A stretch of 64,000 nucleotides of DNA from an uncultured Victivallis sp. (GCA_944389895.1 CALXOA010000128.1:38232-102231); one strand, 5' to 3'; shown: positions 1-10,053, counted from the stretch's first letter. Program-made: numbers and translations. Notes: generated from the letters alone by a model not told the origin.

Positions 1-2044
1 CACAGCAGCAGCAATCGTCGCTTTCGCAGTCACACTCCTCATCCTCATCGGCACAGACGAAATGCTCCTGAATGCGTTCGAGCACACCTTCCGGCGTGAA
101 CCCGAACTCCTCAGCCAGCTTCCTGTAAGGTGCCGACGCTCCGAAATGGTCGAGACCGATCGCCAGACCGTCAGCACCGATGAACCGATGCCAGCCGTAA
201 GTCGAACCGGCTTCCATCGAGACGTAACACGGACACCAGCTAGGAAGCACCTCCTCGCGGTAATCTTCGCTCTGACGGAGGAAAAGCTCCTGAGACGGCA
301 TCGACACCACCCGGACTCGAACCCCCTTCTCACGCAGCAGCCCGGCCGACTCGAGCGCGAGGGAAACCTCGGAACCGGTTGCGATCAGGACAATGTCGAA
401 GTCCTCCTCGTCACTGATTACATACGCCCCCTTGCTGACATCGGCTTTCGCCGCGGTCTCGGCATCGTAAGGCGGCAGATCCTGCCGGGTCAGCAGCAGC
501 ACGACCGGCCCCTCGGCCTGGAGCGCCACCGCCCACGCCTGCGCGACTTCATGCGCTTCGGCCGGACGAATCACGGTCAGGTTCGGAATGCTCCGCAGCA
601 TCGCAATCTGCTCGATCGGCTCATGAGTGGGCCCATCCTCTCCGACATAGAAACTGTCATGGGTGAATACGTAGATCTCATGCAGATTCTGCAGCGCGGC
701 AAGGCGAATCGCCGGCTTCATGTAGTCAGAGAAGACAAAGAAGGTCGAAGTGTACGGAATCGCGGTCCCGAAGAGCGCCATGCCGTTGCCCGCCAGCCCC
801 ATCGCGAACTCCCGCACTCCGAAATGCAGATTGCGTCCCGCCGGATTTTCGGCGGTGAAATCGCCGCCGTCCTTGATATTGGTCTTGGTCGAGGGCGCGA
901 GGTCGGCGGCGCCACCGAACAGCGCCGGAACCAGCTCAGCCGCCTTCTGAAGAACCACGCCGGAGGAGGCGCGGCTGGCCACCGGCTTATCCACCGGAGC
1001 GACGGCGAGCAACTGTTCGCGGATGTCGGCCGGCACGGTACGCCCGGTGTAGGCGGCAATCAGCTTCGCCCGATCGGCATCCACGTCGAGGAATTTCTGA
1101 TATTTCGCTTCCCAGTCGGCAGCTTCCTTCTCGAGTTCAACCACGCGGGCATGGCAGAACTCACGCACTTCCGGCGCGACGAAAAACGGCTCCGCGGGCA
1201 TACCGAGATTCCTGCGCAACGCTTCGACCTCGTCGACTCCGAGAGGTTCACCGTGAGCGCTGGATTTCCCCTGCTTGTTCGGCGCGCCGTAGCCGATGCT
1301 GGTTTTGCCGATGATCAGGGTCGGACGACCATCGGACTTGACCGCCTCGGCCAGAACGGCGTCACATTTTGCGATGTCGTTCGCATTGTCGCACTTCAGG
1401 ACACGCCAGCCGTAAGCGGCGAAGCGGGCGCCGACATCCTCGGTGAAGGCGATGTCGGTTTTGCCCTCGATGGTGATCGAGTTGTCATCGTAAAAATAGA
1501 TCAGTTCATCGAGTTTGAGGTGACCGGCCAGAGATGCGGCCTCGGCAGCGCTGCCTTCCATCATGCAGCCGTCGCCGGAAATAATGAAGATCCGATTGTC
1601 CATGAGGCCGCTTTTGTCGAGGCCGGTTTTCGCTGCGAAATAGCGCTTCGCGATCGCCATGCCGACCGCGGAAGCAAAACCGCTGCCCAGCGGCCCGGTG
1701 GTGACGTCGACACCGGCGGTGTGGCCGAACTCCGGATGGCCCGGAGTCTTGCTGCCCCACTGACGGAAATTCTTCAATTCCTCCATCGACAATCCATACT
1801 CGAAAAGATGCAGCAGCGAATACTCCAGCATTGAACCATGACCGGCGGAAAGCACGAAACGGTCGCGGCCGAGCCAGGAGGGGTTCTTCGGATTGTGCCG
1901 CATATACTTGTACCAGAGCGTAAACGCGAAATCCGCACAGCCGAGCGGCATGCCGGGATGGCCCGATTTTGCCTTCTGGATCGCTTCCGCCGAGAGCATC
2001 CGGACCGTATTGGCCGCCTTCAACGCCTTGTCGAAATCGTACAT
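1..2044 (-). CDS. tkt: Transketolase, 3' end cut by window edge
   Basis: Thiamine-diphosphate enzyme of the non-oxidative pentose phosphate pathway, moving two-carbon units between ketose and aldose phosphates. About 681 codons are visible. The N-terminus reads MYDFDKALKAANTVRMLSAE, followed by the substrate-loop GHPGMPLGCA, the TPP motif beginning GDGCMMEGS and ending DDNS, the pyrimidine-domain FGVREFAMG and the HDSFYVGEDGPTHEPIEQ segment, all standard for the family. The visible length already reaches or exceeds the usual ~660-680, because the protein continues into a Cys/Asp/Glu-rich tail that runs off the left edge without a stop. The start ATG (2044-2042) has AAAGGA about 13 bases upstream. 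Divergent from ruvB. Confidence 0.96.
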   Translation of the reverse strand, partial: MYDFDKALKAANTVRMLSAEAIQKAKSGHPGMPLGCADFAFTLWYKYMRHNPKNPSWLGRDRFVLSAGHGSMLEYSLLHLFEYGLSMEELKNFRQWGSKTPGHPEFGHTAGVDVTTGPLGSGFASAVGMAIAKRYFAAKTGLDKSGLMDNRIFIISGDGCMMEGSAAEAASLAGHLKLDELIYFYDDNSITIEGKTDIAFTEDVGARFAAYGWRVLKCDNANDIAKCDAVLAEAVKSDGRPTLIIGKTSIGYGAPNKQGKSSAHGEPLGVDEVEALRRNLGMPAEPFFVAPEVREFCHARVVELEKEAADWEAKYQKFLDVDADRAKLIAAYTGRTVPADIREQLLAVAPVDKPVASRASSGVVLQKAAELVPALFGGAADLAPSTKTNIKDGGDFTAENPAGRNLHFGVREFAMGLAGNGMALFGTAIPYTSTFFVFSDYMKPAIRLAALQNLHEIYVFTHDSFYVGEDGPTHEPIEQIAMLRSIPNLTVIRPAEAHEVAQAWAVALQAEGPVVLLLTRQDLPPYDAETAAKADVSKGAYVISDEEDFDIVLIATGSEVSLALESAGLLREKGVRVRVVSMPSQELFLRQSEDYREEVLPSWCPCYVSMEAGSTYGWHRFIGADGLAIGLDHFGASAPYRKLAEEFGFTPEGVLERIQEHFVCADEDEECDCESDDCCCC

Positions 2045-2169
2045 AATTTCTGGAAATCCTTTCTTTTTTGCTGTAACGGCTGGCAATTTCACCTGAATTG
2101 CGCTATTTTTTCCTGTGGTATTAAATCTAACACGGCAAGCACCGAAAAACAAGTGCTTTTCATGAAAAT

Positions 2170-3195
2170 ATGACTGAGCGTTTCATCACATCCACACTCA
2201 ACAAGCGCGATCCGGCCCGCGAAATGTCGCTGCGCCCTCCCGCTTTCGCCGACTTTCCGGGGCAGACCCGGGTCAAGGAACAGCTTGAGCTCTTCGTCCG
2301 CGCCGCCAAGGCGCGCGACGAGGCACTCGATCATATTCTGCTCTGCGGGCCGCCGGGCCTGGGCAAAACCACACTGGCCTATATCATCGCCAACGAACGG
2401 GGAACCAATCTCAAAAGTTCCAGCGGACCGGCGATCGAAAAACCGGGCGATCTCGCAGGGCTTCTGACTGCGCTGGAACCCGGTGACGTGCTCTTCATCG
2501 ACGAGATCCACCGCCTCAACACCACGGTGGAGGAGTATCTTTACAGTGCGATGGAGGATTTCTTTATCGACATCATGCTCGAACAGGGAGCCGGCGCCCG
2601 CTCGGTTCGTCTGACCGTGCCTCACTTCACATTGATCGGGGCAACGACCCGGCAGGGAATGATCTCGGCGCCGCTGCGCTCGCGTTTCGGGCTCAATATC
2701 CGGCTCGACTACTACGACACCGACAGCCTCAGCAAGATTCTGAAGCGTTCCGCGGGAATCCTCGGAATCGAGATTGACGACGACGGCGCCCGGGAAATCG
2801 CGGGGCGTTGCCGCGGGACACCGCGAATCGCCAACAACCTTCTCCGGCGTGCCCGCGATTATGCGCAGGTACGCGCCGATTCCGTCGTGACCGGCCGGGT
2901 AGCGGCCGACGCGCTCGAAATGCTGCAGATCGACCGTGACGGACTCGATGAGATGGACCTCCGGCTGCTGGAAGTGATCATCTCCAATTTCGGCGGCGGC
3001 CCGGTCGGGCTCAAGAACATCGCCGTCTCCGTCGGGGAAGAAGAGGATTCGATCGAAGACGTCTACGAGCCGTTTCTGATTCAGAAAGGTTACCTTGTGC
3101 GGACTCCCAAGGGGCGGGTCGCCACACCGAAAGCATGGGAAAAACTCGGGCTGAGGCCGTTGCGCGGCCGTGACGATCAGCCGGAACTTTTTTAG
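2170..3195 (+). CDS. ruvB: Holliday junction branch-migration ATPase RuvB
   Basis: Hexameric AAA+ motor that drives RuvA-bound Holliday junction migration during recombination repair. The 341-aa product has Walker A GPPGLGKT (residues 60-67), Walker B LFIDEIH (108-114), sensor 1 GATTR (157-161), the arginine-finger segment LRSRFG (169-174) and the C-terminal winged helix with [15 protein letters not shown]. Length is normal for the family. No ruvA or ruvC lies beside it; the upstream neighbour is the divergent transketolase and the downstream one a zinc-ribbon protein. No strong Shine-Dalgarno is seen before ATG 2170, but this start gives the usual ~30-residue lead before the AAA domain. Confidence 0.97.
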   Translation: MTERFITSTLNKRDPAREMSLRPPAFADFPGQTRVKEQLELFVRAAKARDEALDHILLCGPPGLGKTTLAYIIANERGTNLKSSSGPAIEKPGDLAGLLTALEPGDVLFIDEIHRLNTTVEEYLYSAMEDFFIDIMLEQGAGARSVRLTVPHFTLIGATTRQGMISAPLRSRFGLNIRLDYYDTDSLSKILKRSAGILGIEIDDDGAREIAGRCRGTPRIANNLLRRARDYAQVRADSVVTGRVAADALEMLQIDRDGLDEMDLRLLEVIISNFGGGPVGLKNIAVSVGEEEDSIEDVYEPFLIQKGYLVRTPKGRVATPKAWEKLGLRPLRGRDDQPELF

Positions 3196-3246
3196 ACGGG
3201 GCCGGAAATTCCCCGAAAGACAAGTAAAAAGAGACTGGAGGTGCCG

Positions 3247-3966
3247 ATGCCGGCAAAATGGGTACAAGCACTGTTGGCTCTTCAAGCCATCGACCTGCGG
3301 ATCCGCGAGCTGGAACAGCGCATGACGCTGCTGCCGGAAGAGATGGGCAAGCTGAAGGCCAGGCGCGACGCGATGGTCGCCTCAACCGCCCGCGCAGCAG
3401 ATGAAGCACGCCGCATCGAGCGGGAAATCAAAAATACCGAATCGGAGATCGCCCGGCTCGGCGAGGAGAACCGCAAGCTTCAGCAGCAGTCCGCCATGGT
3501 CAAGAAGAACACCGAATACCAGGCGATGCTGAGCAGCATCGCACTCAATGAAAAGAAGATCGGCGATCTCGAGGGCCGGGTCATCACGCTGCTTGACGAT
3601 TTCGAGGCGGCCAAGGCGGAATACCGCAGGGTCAAAGTGGAGAACGACGCGGTCATCAAGGATGCCCGCAGTGAATTTGAAGAGTTGCTCGCATTCGCCG
3701 GAGAAGTCAAGCAGGAGATCGCCAGACTTCAGGCGGAACGTCCGGCCGCCCTGCGCGGCATCGACAGTGCGACTCTGGCACGCTATACGACCCTGTTGAA
3801 AAGCAAGAACGGCGGCTCTCCGCTCGTGAAGGTGGAAAACGGGATCTGCGGTCATTGTCATCTGCGCGTCACCCAGCAGGCGGCAAACGGCATTCTCAAG
3901 GGCGCGGTGACCGCCTGCGACAACTGTCAGCACCTGATCTACGACGAGGGAGTGGAAGGTCGGTGA
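3247..3966 (+). CDS. Coiled-coil protein with C-terminal C4 zinc ribbon
   Basis: 239-aa protein of the bacterial coiled-coil/zinc-ribbon family (CT398-like, zf-RING_7). Residues ~10-175 are a charged, heptad-rich helical hairpin (LEQRMTLLPEEMGKLKARRD onward), and the end carries CGHC...CDNC, a four-cysteine zinc site. Known relatives act as nucleic-acid or secretion-associated scaffolds, but no firm role is established. A GTG at 3241 in the same frame overlaps the ribosome binding site GGAGGT (3237-3242), so ATG 3247 is the better start. It is followed at 10 bases by the AlbA_2 gene. Confidence 0.85.
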   Translation: MPAKWVQALLALQAIDLRIRELEQRMTLLPEEMGKLKARRDAMVASTARAADEARRIEREIKNTESEIARLGEENRKLQQQSAMVKKNTEYQAMLSSIALNEKKIGDLEGRVITLLDDFEAAKAEYRRVKVENDAVIKDARSEFEELLAFAGEVKQEIARLQAERPAALRGIDSATLARYTTLLKSKNGGSPLVKVENGICGHCHLRVTQQAANGILKGAVTACDNCQHLIYDEGVEGR

Positions 3967-3976
3967 ACCTGTCGGA

Positions 3977-5242
3977 ATGATGGAAAAGCAATCGGAAAAA
4001 ACTGCCGGCAATCTGCGGGAACTGGTCTATCGCGGAGTCGAATCCGAGGAGCTCGACTACAAGGCGGCTTTCGGCTGGACCGACCTCTCCCGCGTCGCAC
4101 GGGCAAAAATCATCCGGCACTGCCTCGCGCTGGCCAACACCAAAGGTGGGTACGTGGTGATCGGCGTCGGGGAGGATGCCTCCGGTCATCCATCCGATTA
4201 TCAGGGACTTACCGAACGGCAGGCACACTCCTTTGATCCTTCGACGGTGGGACCTTTCATGAACCGGTACGTCGAACCGCCGATCGATTTCACGATTGAG
4301 CGCCCGGTGATCGACGGCAGGCGATACGCGATCTTCGTGGTGCGTCCCTTCAAGACGCTGCCGCATGTCTGTACCAGCAATGTCGACGGGGAACTCCAGA
4401 CCGGGGTATTCTACATCCGCACCAGTGACGCGTCGAGCCGTCCCGCATTCCGGGCAATCGAGATGCAATCTCTGATTCAAAGAGCATTGCGCAATCAGCG
4501 CGAGGCGCTCGGCAGGATGTTGCGCGGCATCCTTTATGAGAACCGCTCGACCGTCGGCGGCGACGATATGACCGAATTTGCCGACGCCGCGGCACATGCG
4601 GCGATTTTCTTCAAGCGGCGTAAAAATCCCCCCTCCGATCGGAGCTGGCTGCTTGCGGAGCTGTCGGTGGCGCCGCCGGAATATCATCCTGAACACTTCA
4701 CGCTGAGTGAATTGCGTCGTGCCGCAGCCGAAGCGTGGACATTGCTCGCCTCATCCTGTTTCATCGAACCGGGCGAGCTGGAGAAATCCTATCTGACCAA
4801 CGTGTCGCTGCGTTCTCTGCCCGAAAACCGGCTCAAAATGTGGCAGCTCTTCAAATCGGGCCAGTTCCACTACATCGCCTACTGGCCGGCACCGGACCGG
4901 AAACTCTCCTTTGACACACTGGTGACAAACCTGGCGGAAGCAACCTGCTTCCTCGGAAAACTCTATTCCAACCTCGGATTCGCCGAAGAGCTCCTGACCA
5001 TCAAACTGGAACTCTCCGGAACCGAAAACTTCGAGCTGATCCATCCCGGGGAGAGCTCCGGCAGCCGCTGCAGGATCCCCGAAATCGAAGTGGAGATCCG
5101 CCGCAGCGCCGCCGATCTGGTCAGCGGGTGCGACCAGCATGCCGCACGTCTGATCCGGGAGGTCTCCGAACGCTTCAACCTTCCCGACCATGATCTGCGG
5201 AATCTGCCGGACCAGATCCGCAGCCACCTTGAAAAACGGTAG
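3977..5242 (+). CDS. AlbA_2 (Schlafen-like) domain protein
   Basis: 421-aa protein whose N-terminal ~150 residues fit the AlbA_2/divergent AAA_4 putative nucleic-acid-binding domain: ESEELDYKAAF (the E-x4-D-x-K signature), then IIRHCLALANTKGGYVVIGVGED and a beta-rich part ending GVFYIRTSDASSRPAF. The remaining ~270 residues are not recognised; they are charged and probably helical with no membrane segment. The domain occurs in transcriptional regulators and defence-related proteins, so the role is open. Sits between the zinc-ribbon gene and dinG, all on the plus strand with gaps of about 10 bases, which suggests co-transcription. Confidence 0.75.
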   Translation: MMEKQSEKTAGNLRELVYRGVESEELDYKAAFGWTDLSRVARAKIIRHCLALANTKGGYVVIGVGEDASGHPSDYQGLTERQAHSFDPSTVGPFMNRYVEPPIDFTIERPVIDGRRYAIFVVRPFKTLPHVCTSNVDGELQTGVFYIRTSDASSRPAFRAIEMQSLIQRALRNQREALGRMLRGILYENRSTVGGDDMTEFADAAAHAAIFFKRRKNPPSDRSWLLAELSVAPPEYHPEHFTLSELRRAAAEAWTLLASSCFIEPGELEKSYLTNVSLRSLPENRLKMWQLFKSGQFHYIAYWPAPDRKLSFDTLVTNLAEATCFLGKLYSNLGFAEELLTIKLELSGTENFELIHPGESSGSRCRIPEIEVEIRRSAADLVSGCDQHAARLIREVSERFNLPDHDLRNLPDQIRSHLEKR

Positions 5243-5251
5243 CGTCTCCCG

Positions 5252-7375
5252 ATGATCAAACCGATCGACATGCCGTTCGACTCCGAAGCGGTTCCTCCCT
5301 TCCCCGATGACTTCAGCCCGACCGACCCCACGGAAGAGGATACGGATACCGATTTCGACCCGTCGGAATTTGCCGGGGAAACCGTGGAGGCGGCAGCCGG
5401 CTCCGATATCCCGGCGCAGGCGTTGCGTCCCGATTGCGAAGCGTTCTTCTGGCCGGGCGGCCCACTCAGACAGGCGGCGTCCCAGGGAGGACGTCCTTAC
5501 GAATTTCGACCGCAGCAACTGGAAATGGCCGGTGCGATCGCCGATGCTCTGAACAACGGAACCAATCTCTGTATCGAAGCTCCGACCGGAGTCGGCAAGA
5601 GTTTCGCCTATCTGATTCCGCTGATCTACCGGTCGCTTCAGTGCGGTCGTCCGGCGCTGGTCACCACGGAGACGATCAACCTGCAGGAGCAGTTGATCGA
5701 AAAAGACATCCCGCTGCTGCGCAAGTTAACCGGAATCGATTTCAGGGCGGCCCTCGCCAAAGGAAGACACAACTATCTCTGCCGCCGCCGCTTCGCTCTG
5801 CTGACGGGAGACCGGCGTGACGAACTGCTCCCCGCGCCGGCGCTTGCGCTCGACATCAACCGGCTCGGAAGATGGATGGAGCGTCCCGTCGACGGAGAGC
5901 GCGACTCGATCGACTTCCGGATGGAGCCGGGCACCTGGAACCTGGTCTGCAGCGAGGGGATCAGCTGCCTCGGCCCCAAATGCGAATTTTTCCGCAACTG
6001 CTTCTACTACAAAGCGCGGCAGGCCTGGGAAACCGCGGACATCATCGTCGCGAATCACGCACTTTTCTTCACCGATCTGGGAATGCGCGCGGCATCCGGC
6101 AGTGCCGGAGCACTTCTGCCGAACTACGGTGCGGTCTTGATCGATGAGGCCCATACACTCGAAGACAACGCCGCGGAGCACCTCGGCCTGCATCTGTCGC
6201 GACTCAGCATTCTCGCGACACTCAACCGGCTCTACAATCATGAAAGTGCCCGCGGCCTTCTGATGCGCGGGGGAGCTCCTCCCGAGTTGCGCGGGCTGAT
6301 CACTGAGACGCGAGACGAGGCCTACGGGTTCTTTGCGCCCTTCGAAAACCTGTTGCACGAACGTGCAGAGAGCGCCTTGATGCTCAGCGATCCGACACGC
6401 TTTCCCGATCGTCTCTCTCCGAAACTGGAGGCGCTTTATCATAAAGTCGCTGAATTTATCGAAGATGAGGAAGATGCCTCCTTCCGGGCCGAAGTGGAGG
6501 CCCAGCTGACCCGCTGCCGGGAATTTGTCACCGGGATCGACCAGTTCACCCGCCGCACCATCCCCGACGCGGTCTACTACATCGAATCCGACCGCAGCTC
6601 CGTCACGCTGCAGGCGGCACCGCTCAATGTGGCAGAACTTCTCGGGGAACTTCTGTTTCGTCAGGATTTTCCGGTGATTCTGTGCAGTGCGACACTGACG
6701 GTGCGCCGGAATTTCGACTACTTCACCAGCAGAACCGGATTCTGCAACGGAACGACCCTGCAGCTGGATTCCCCCTTCGCTCCGGATCAGGCGCGCATCT
6801 ACATTCCACGTGACATGCCCGATCCCAAAGCGGAAGAGTATGCCGACGCCCTGCTCCGCGAAATTCCCCGTTTTGTGGAGATGACCGAAGGCAAGGCCTT
6901 CGTACTCTTCACCAGCTACGCGACGATGCGCCGGACCGCCGATGCTCTGCGCAACTACTTCGCCTCGAAGGGGTGGATGCTTCTGGTACAAGGGGAAGAA
7001 ATGACCCGTTCCGGCCTGTTGCGGGAATTTAAGGAGGATGTACATTCCGTCCTCTTCGGCACCGACAGTTTCTGGACCGGCGTCGACGTCCCCGGGGAAG
7101 CGCTGAGCAACGTGATCATCACCAAACTGCCCTTCGCGGTCCCGAGCCACCCGCTGATCGCCGCACGCATGGCGAAAATCAAGGCCGAAGGACGGAGCGA
7201 TTTCGCCGAATACAGTCTGCCGGAAGCGGTTCTGAAATTCCGGCAGGGCACCGGCCGGTTGATCCGCAGCAGCGACGACCGCGGCATCATCGTATTGCTC
7301 GACCGCCGGGTCATCTCCAAGAACTACGGACGGCTCTTTCTCGACTCCCTGCCCTATCGCTTCGAAATCGTCTGA
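5252..7375 (+). CDS. DinG/XPD-family ATP-dependent DNA helicase
   Basis: Superfamily 2 helicase, 707 aa, related to DinG and XPD, expected to unwind 5'-tailed DNA or R-loops during repair. Residues 1-50 are acidic and low complexity. Walker A EAPTGVGKS (109-117) and the DEAH box LIDEAH (296-301) flank the iron-sulphur region, with Cys177, Cys233, Cys239, Cys244 and Cys250 available for a 4Fe-4S cluster. The C-terminal RecA lobe carries FGTDSFWTGVDVPGEAL and FRQGTGRLIRS (motif VI). It starts 9 bases after the AlbA_2 stop and converges with the glycan operon. Confidence 0.92.
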   Translation: MIKPIDMPFDSEAVPPFPDDFSPTDPTEEDTDTDFDPSEFAGETVEAAAGSDIPAQALRPDCEAFFWPGGPLRQAASQGGRPYEFRPQQLEMAGAIADALNNGTNLCIEAPTGVGKSFAYLIPLIYRSLQCGRPALVTTETINLQEQLIEKDIPLLRKLTGIDFRAALAKGRHNYLCRRRFALLTGDRRDELLPAPALALDINRLGRWMERPVDGERDSIDFRMEPGTWNLVCSEGISCLGPKCEFFRNCFYYKARQAWETADIIVANHALFFTDLGMRAASGSAGALLPNYGAVLIDEAHTLEDNAAEHLGLHLSRLSILATLNRLYNHESARGLLMRGGAPPELRGLITETRDEAYGFFAPFENLLHERAESALMLSDPTRFPDRLSPKLEALYHKVAEFIEDEEDASFRAEVEAQLTRCREFVTGIDQFTRRTIPDAVYYIESDRSSVTLQAAPLNVAELLGELLFRQDFPVILCSATLTVRRNFDYFTSRTGFCNGTTLQLDSPFAPDQARIYIPRDMPDPKAEEYADALLREIPRFVEMTEGKAFVLFTSYATMRRTADALRNYFASKGWMLLVQGEEMTRSGLLREFKEDVHSVLFGTDSFWTGVDVPGEALSNVIITKLPFAVPSHPLIAARMAKIKAEGRSDFAEYSLPEAVLKFRQGTGRLIRSSDDRGIIVLLDRRVISKNYGRLFLDSLPYRFEIV

Positions 7376-7429
7376 GATTCCGGACGGCGACCTGACGCAG
7401 AGAACGCCCGCCTCTTCTTCCGGAACGGC

Positions 7430-8353
7430 TCAGAAGAGCAGCAGATCACGCAGCAGGCTTCGCACCCCCTGTCCGAAACGCCGGTAATCGTGCCAGGAGG
7501 CAAGATGTCCGGCACCACGCCGGAGATGATAGGCGGCCAACCCCTCGATCAGTTCACGCCGTTCCGGCGACAGATCGACGGCCGCCAGCCGTTCCGCCAG
7601 CGCCGCGTAAAGCCGACCCGTCCGCTCCCGTTCCGAACGCCCACGCCGGATCAACTCCCGCAGCCGTGCGGTGAAACCGCCGCGTTCAACCTGAGTATAG
7701 TTCCCGGTATGGCACCGGTATGCGGTCAGCCGTTCCGGAACAACCCGCAACCGCCCCTGCGCCGCAGCCAGCGAGGCCAGCCAGAAGTCATGACACGCCT
7801 CAATCGACGGAAACGGCAATGCAGTCTCCAGCAAAGTACGGCGGAACGCCATGTCGTGCGCATAGCCCAGCGGCCTGACCAGAAGTTGCTCCTCCAGCTC
7901 CCCGGCCGGAATACGGACTATCGCTTCCAGAGTCCGCCCCTGAAGTTCCCAGGCGGAATACCCCAGTTCCCGCCCGTCGCCATCCACGACGCGGCTGTCG
8001 CAGAACACCAGCTCACACTCCGGGTGATCTTCCAGTTCACGGCAGAGCCGGGCCACCTTTCCCCGATCCCACACATCGTCCTGATCCGCCGGAAAAATGA
8101 ACTCTCCGGTACAACGGCGAAAAGCCGCCTCAAAGTTCCGGCAGATCCCCAGACGCACAAGGTTGCGATGATAATGGATCCGCGAGTCGCGCCGGAGAAA
8201 CGGTTCAACCGCATTCCCGGTCAGGGAGTCCGGGGAGTCGTCGCAGATCACGATTTCATCGGGGACACGCTCCTGGGCCAGCAAACTTTCCAGCTGCGCG
8301 CCGATCCACTTTTCCCCGCGCCACGCGGCCAACGCTACAGAAACCGTACTCAT
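7430..8353 (-). CDS. Family 2 glycosyltransferase
   Basis: 307-aa GT-A fold enzyme, last gene of the nonulosonate/glycan operon. It opens with MSTVSVALAAWRGEKWIGAQ, the family 2 start, followed by DEIVICDDSPD and the metal-binding region FIFPADQDDVWDRGK (DQDD), typical of rhamnosyl- and related GT2 enzymes. It probably adds a sugar to the lipid-linked glycan exported by the ABC protein upstream; donor and acceptor cannot be read from sequence. ATG 8353 overlaps the ABC stop as ATGA, so this start is preferred over an in-frame ATG seven codons upstream. Confidence 0.88.
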   Translation of the reverse strand: MSTVSVALAAWRGEKWIGAQLESLLAQERVPDEIVICDDSPDSLTGNAVEPFLRRDSRIHYHRNLVRLGICRNFEAAFRRCTGEFIFPADQDDVWDRGKVARLCRELEDHPECELVFCDSRVVDGDGRELGYSAWELQGRTLEAIVRIPAGELEEQLLVRPLGYAHDMAFRRTLLETALPFPSIEACHDFWLASLAAAQGRLRVVPERLTAYRCHTGNYTQVERGGFTARLRELIRRGRSERERTGRLYAALAERLAAVDLSPERRELIEGLAAYHLRRGAGHLASWHDYRRFGQGVRSLLRDLLLF

Positions 8354-10044
8354 AGCCGGATCACCCGGTCGCATTGTTCGATCGTGCTCAGCCGATGAGC
8401 GATCATCAGGATCGTCAGGCGCCCTTTCAGCAGATTCAATGCATCGATCAAAGCCTGTTCCGTGTCGACATCCAGCGCACTGGTCGCTTCATCGAGCATC
8501 AGCACCTCAGGCCGGCAATAGAGCGCCCGGGCAATACCGATCCGCTGGCGCTGCCCGCCGGAAAGCCGGACTCCGAGCTCCCCGACCGGAGTTTCCACCC
8601 CCTCGGGAAGGGAGTCGACGAAGCTGCGCAGCTGTGCCATTTCAAGACATTCGGCAATGCGATCCTCATCGATTTCCTGCTCCGGTACACCGAATGCGAT
8701 ATTCGAGCGGATGGTTCCGTCGAGCAGATAGATGTTCTGGGGCACATAGCCGATCTGCCGCTGCCAGGACGCCGGATTCTCCCGGATATCGCGCCCGTCC
8801 ACGGTGATCCGCCCCGACTGCGGTTTCAGAAGCCCGAGCAGAATATCCGCCAGCGTCGTCTTGCCGCACCCGGTGGCTCCAATGAAGGCGACGCTGGAGA
8901 GACACGGAATCTCTGCGGAAAAATTCCGCAGAACAGGCCGCCCCTGCGGCTCGTAGGCGAAAGTGATGTTTTCGATCCGCAGCATTTCACGGAAACGAAT
9001 CGGCGGCGCGATGTCCGCCTTCTCCTCCCGCGGCAATCGGGTCAGGTCGTGATAAATCGCATCAAACGAACAGAGCGTCTGACGGATCCGCACCAGATTG
9101 TACTGCACCCGCGAAACCGCGGGAAGCAGCCGGAACATCGCCATCGCCAGCAGCGACACCGTCAACAGGATGGTTCCCGATGCCATTCCGGCGACGGTGA
9201 AGAGCGCCAGCAACACCATGGCCAGCACAACCACCAGCGTTTCGAGAGTCAGGCGGGGAAACTGCCCGGAGAAATAGAGCAGCATTTCGGCCCGGTAGCG
9301 CGCTCTCTGATTCCCGGCGTAAAGTGCGCCGAACCGCTCCTCGAGGTTGCGGACCTTGACCTCCTTGATTCCGCCGATTCCCTGCATCAAGCTCTGGAAA
9401 ACGGCCTGAGCCTCCTCCATCTGAACCCGCCCCAACCCGAAGTTGTACCGCTTGAACGGCAGATACAACCCGACGGCGAGCAGCAGGAGTACAGCTCCGG
9501 CGCCGAGCGTCGTGAACGGCATGAAGCACATCAGCATGCCGACAATCGCCGCGATCACGATACACTCCGAAATCAGCATCATCAGCGGCAGCAACACGCC
9601 GGTGGTGATGTTGCAGAGCAGATTGATGTTGTTCAGGAGTTCCGACGAGTTGTGGTTGAGATGGTAGGAATACTCGGTTTTCAGATAGTTTTCATAGAGC
9701 CGCACCGACCAGTGATACGCCTTGTCATAGATGAATTTCGACTGCCAGTAGGTCAACAGCAATAGATAGAGGTTCTTCAGAATGTAGAAGACGATGATGA
9801 CACCGCACAGCGTCAACAGAAATCCCGACAGGGAAGAGGGATTCGCAAGCTGATAAAACATCGCCAGAAACCGGTTCTGCTCAAGAAGTTCCGGCTTGGT
9901 CAGCACGGCGACGACCGGCATCAGGATCGAAATACCGATGATTTCGAGCCCGCCGCCGATCACCATCAGGGCGATCAGCGCCAGCATCACGGCCTTGTCG
10001 GCCGGAGTCATCAACACCCGGATTTCACGCAACAGTTTCAGCAT
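8350..10044 (-). CDS. ABC transporter, fused permease-ATPase (flippase type)
   Basis: 564-aa half-transporter of the MsbA/PglK class. Residues 1-310 hold about six membrane helices (e.g. 18-42, 75-97, 155-200, 268-305). The nucleotide-binding domain has Walker A GATGCGKT (389-396), a Q-loop at VPQN (434-437), signature LSGGQ (494-498), Walker B VLMLDEA (514-520) and the H-loop AHRLS. PglK-like proteins flip lipid-linked oligosaccharides, and the position between glycosyltransferase-like genes in a sugar operon fits that job. ATG 10044 has GAGAGG five bases upstream. Overlaps the GT2 start by four bases. Confidence 0.9.
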   Translation of the reverse strand: MLKLLREIRVLMTPADKAVMLALIALMVIGGGLEIIGISILMPVVAVLTKPELLEQNRFLAMFYQLANPSSLSGFLLTLCGVIIVFYILKNLYLLLLTYWQSKFIYDKAYHWSVRLYENYLKTEYSYHLNHNSSELLNNINLLCNITTGVLLPLMMLISECIVIAAIVGMLMCFMPFTTLGAGAVLLLLAVGLYLPFKRYNFGLGRVQMEEAQAVFQSLMQGIGGIKEVKVRNLEERFGALYAGNQRARYRAEMLLYFSGQFPRLTLETLVVVLAMVLLALFTVAGMASGTILLTVSLLAMAMFRLLPAVSRVQYNLVRIRQTLCSFDAIYHDLTRLPREEKADIAPPIRFREMLRIENITFAYEPQGRPVLRNFSAEIPCLSSVAFIGATGCGKTTLADILLGLLKPQSGRITVDGRDIRENPASWQRQIGYVPQNIYLLDGTIRSNIAFGVPEQEIDEDRIAECLEMAQLRSFVDSLPEGVETPVGELGVRLSGGQRQRIGIARALYCRPEVLMLDEATSALDVDTEQALIDALNLLKGRLTILMIAHRLSTIEQCDRVIRL

Positions 10045-10053
10045 GGTCGCCTC

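Noticed and set aside
62..1834. Long plus-strand open frame of 590 codons
   Set aside because: It is antisense to transketolase, whose minus-strand frame has all family motifs; the plus frame shows none.
8374..9765. Plus-strand open frames across the ABC transporter gene
   Set aside because: Shadow frames; the minus-strand ABC protein carries Walker A, signature and Walker B motifs.
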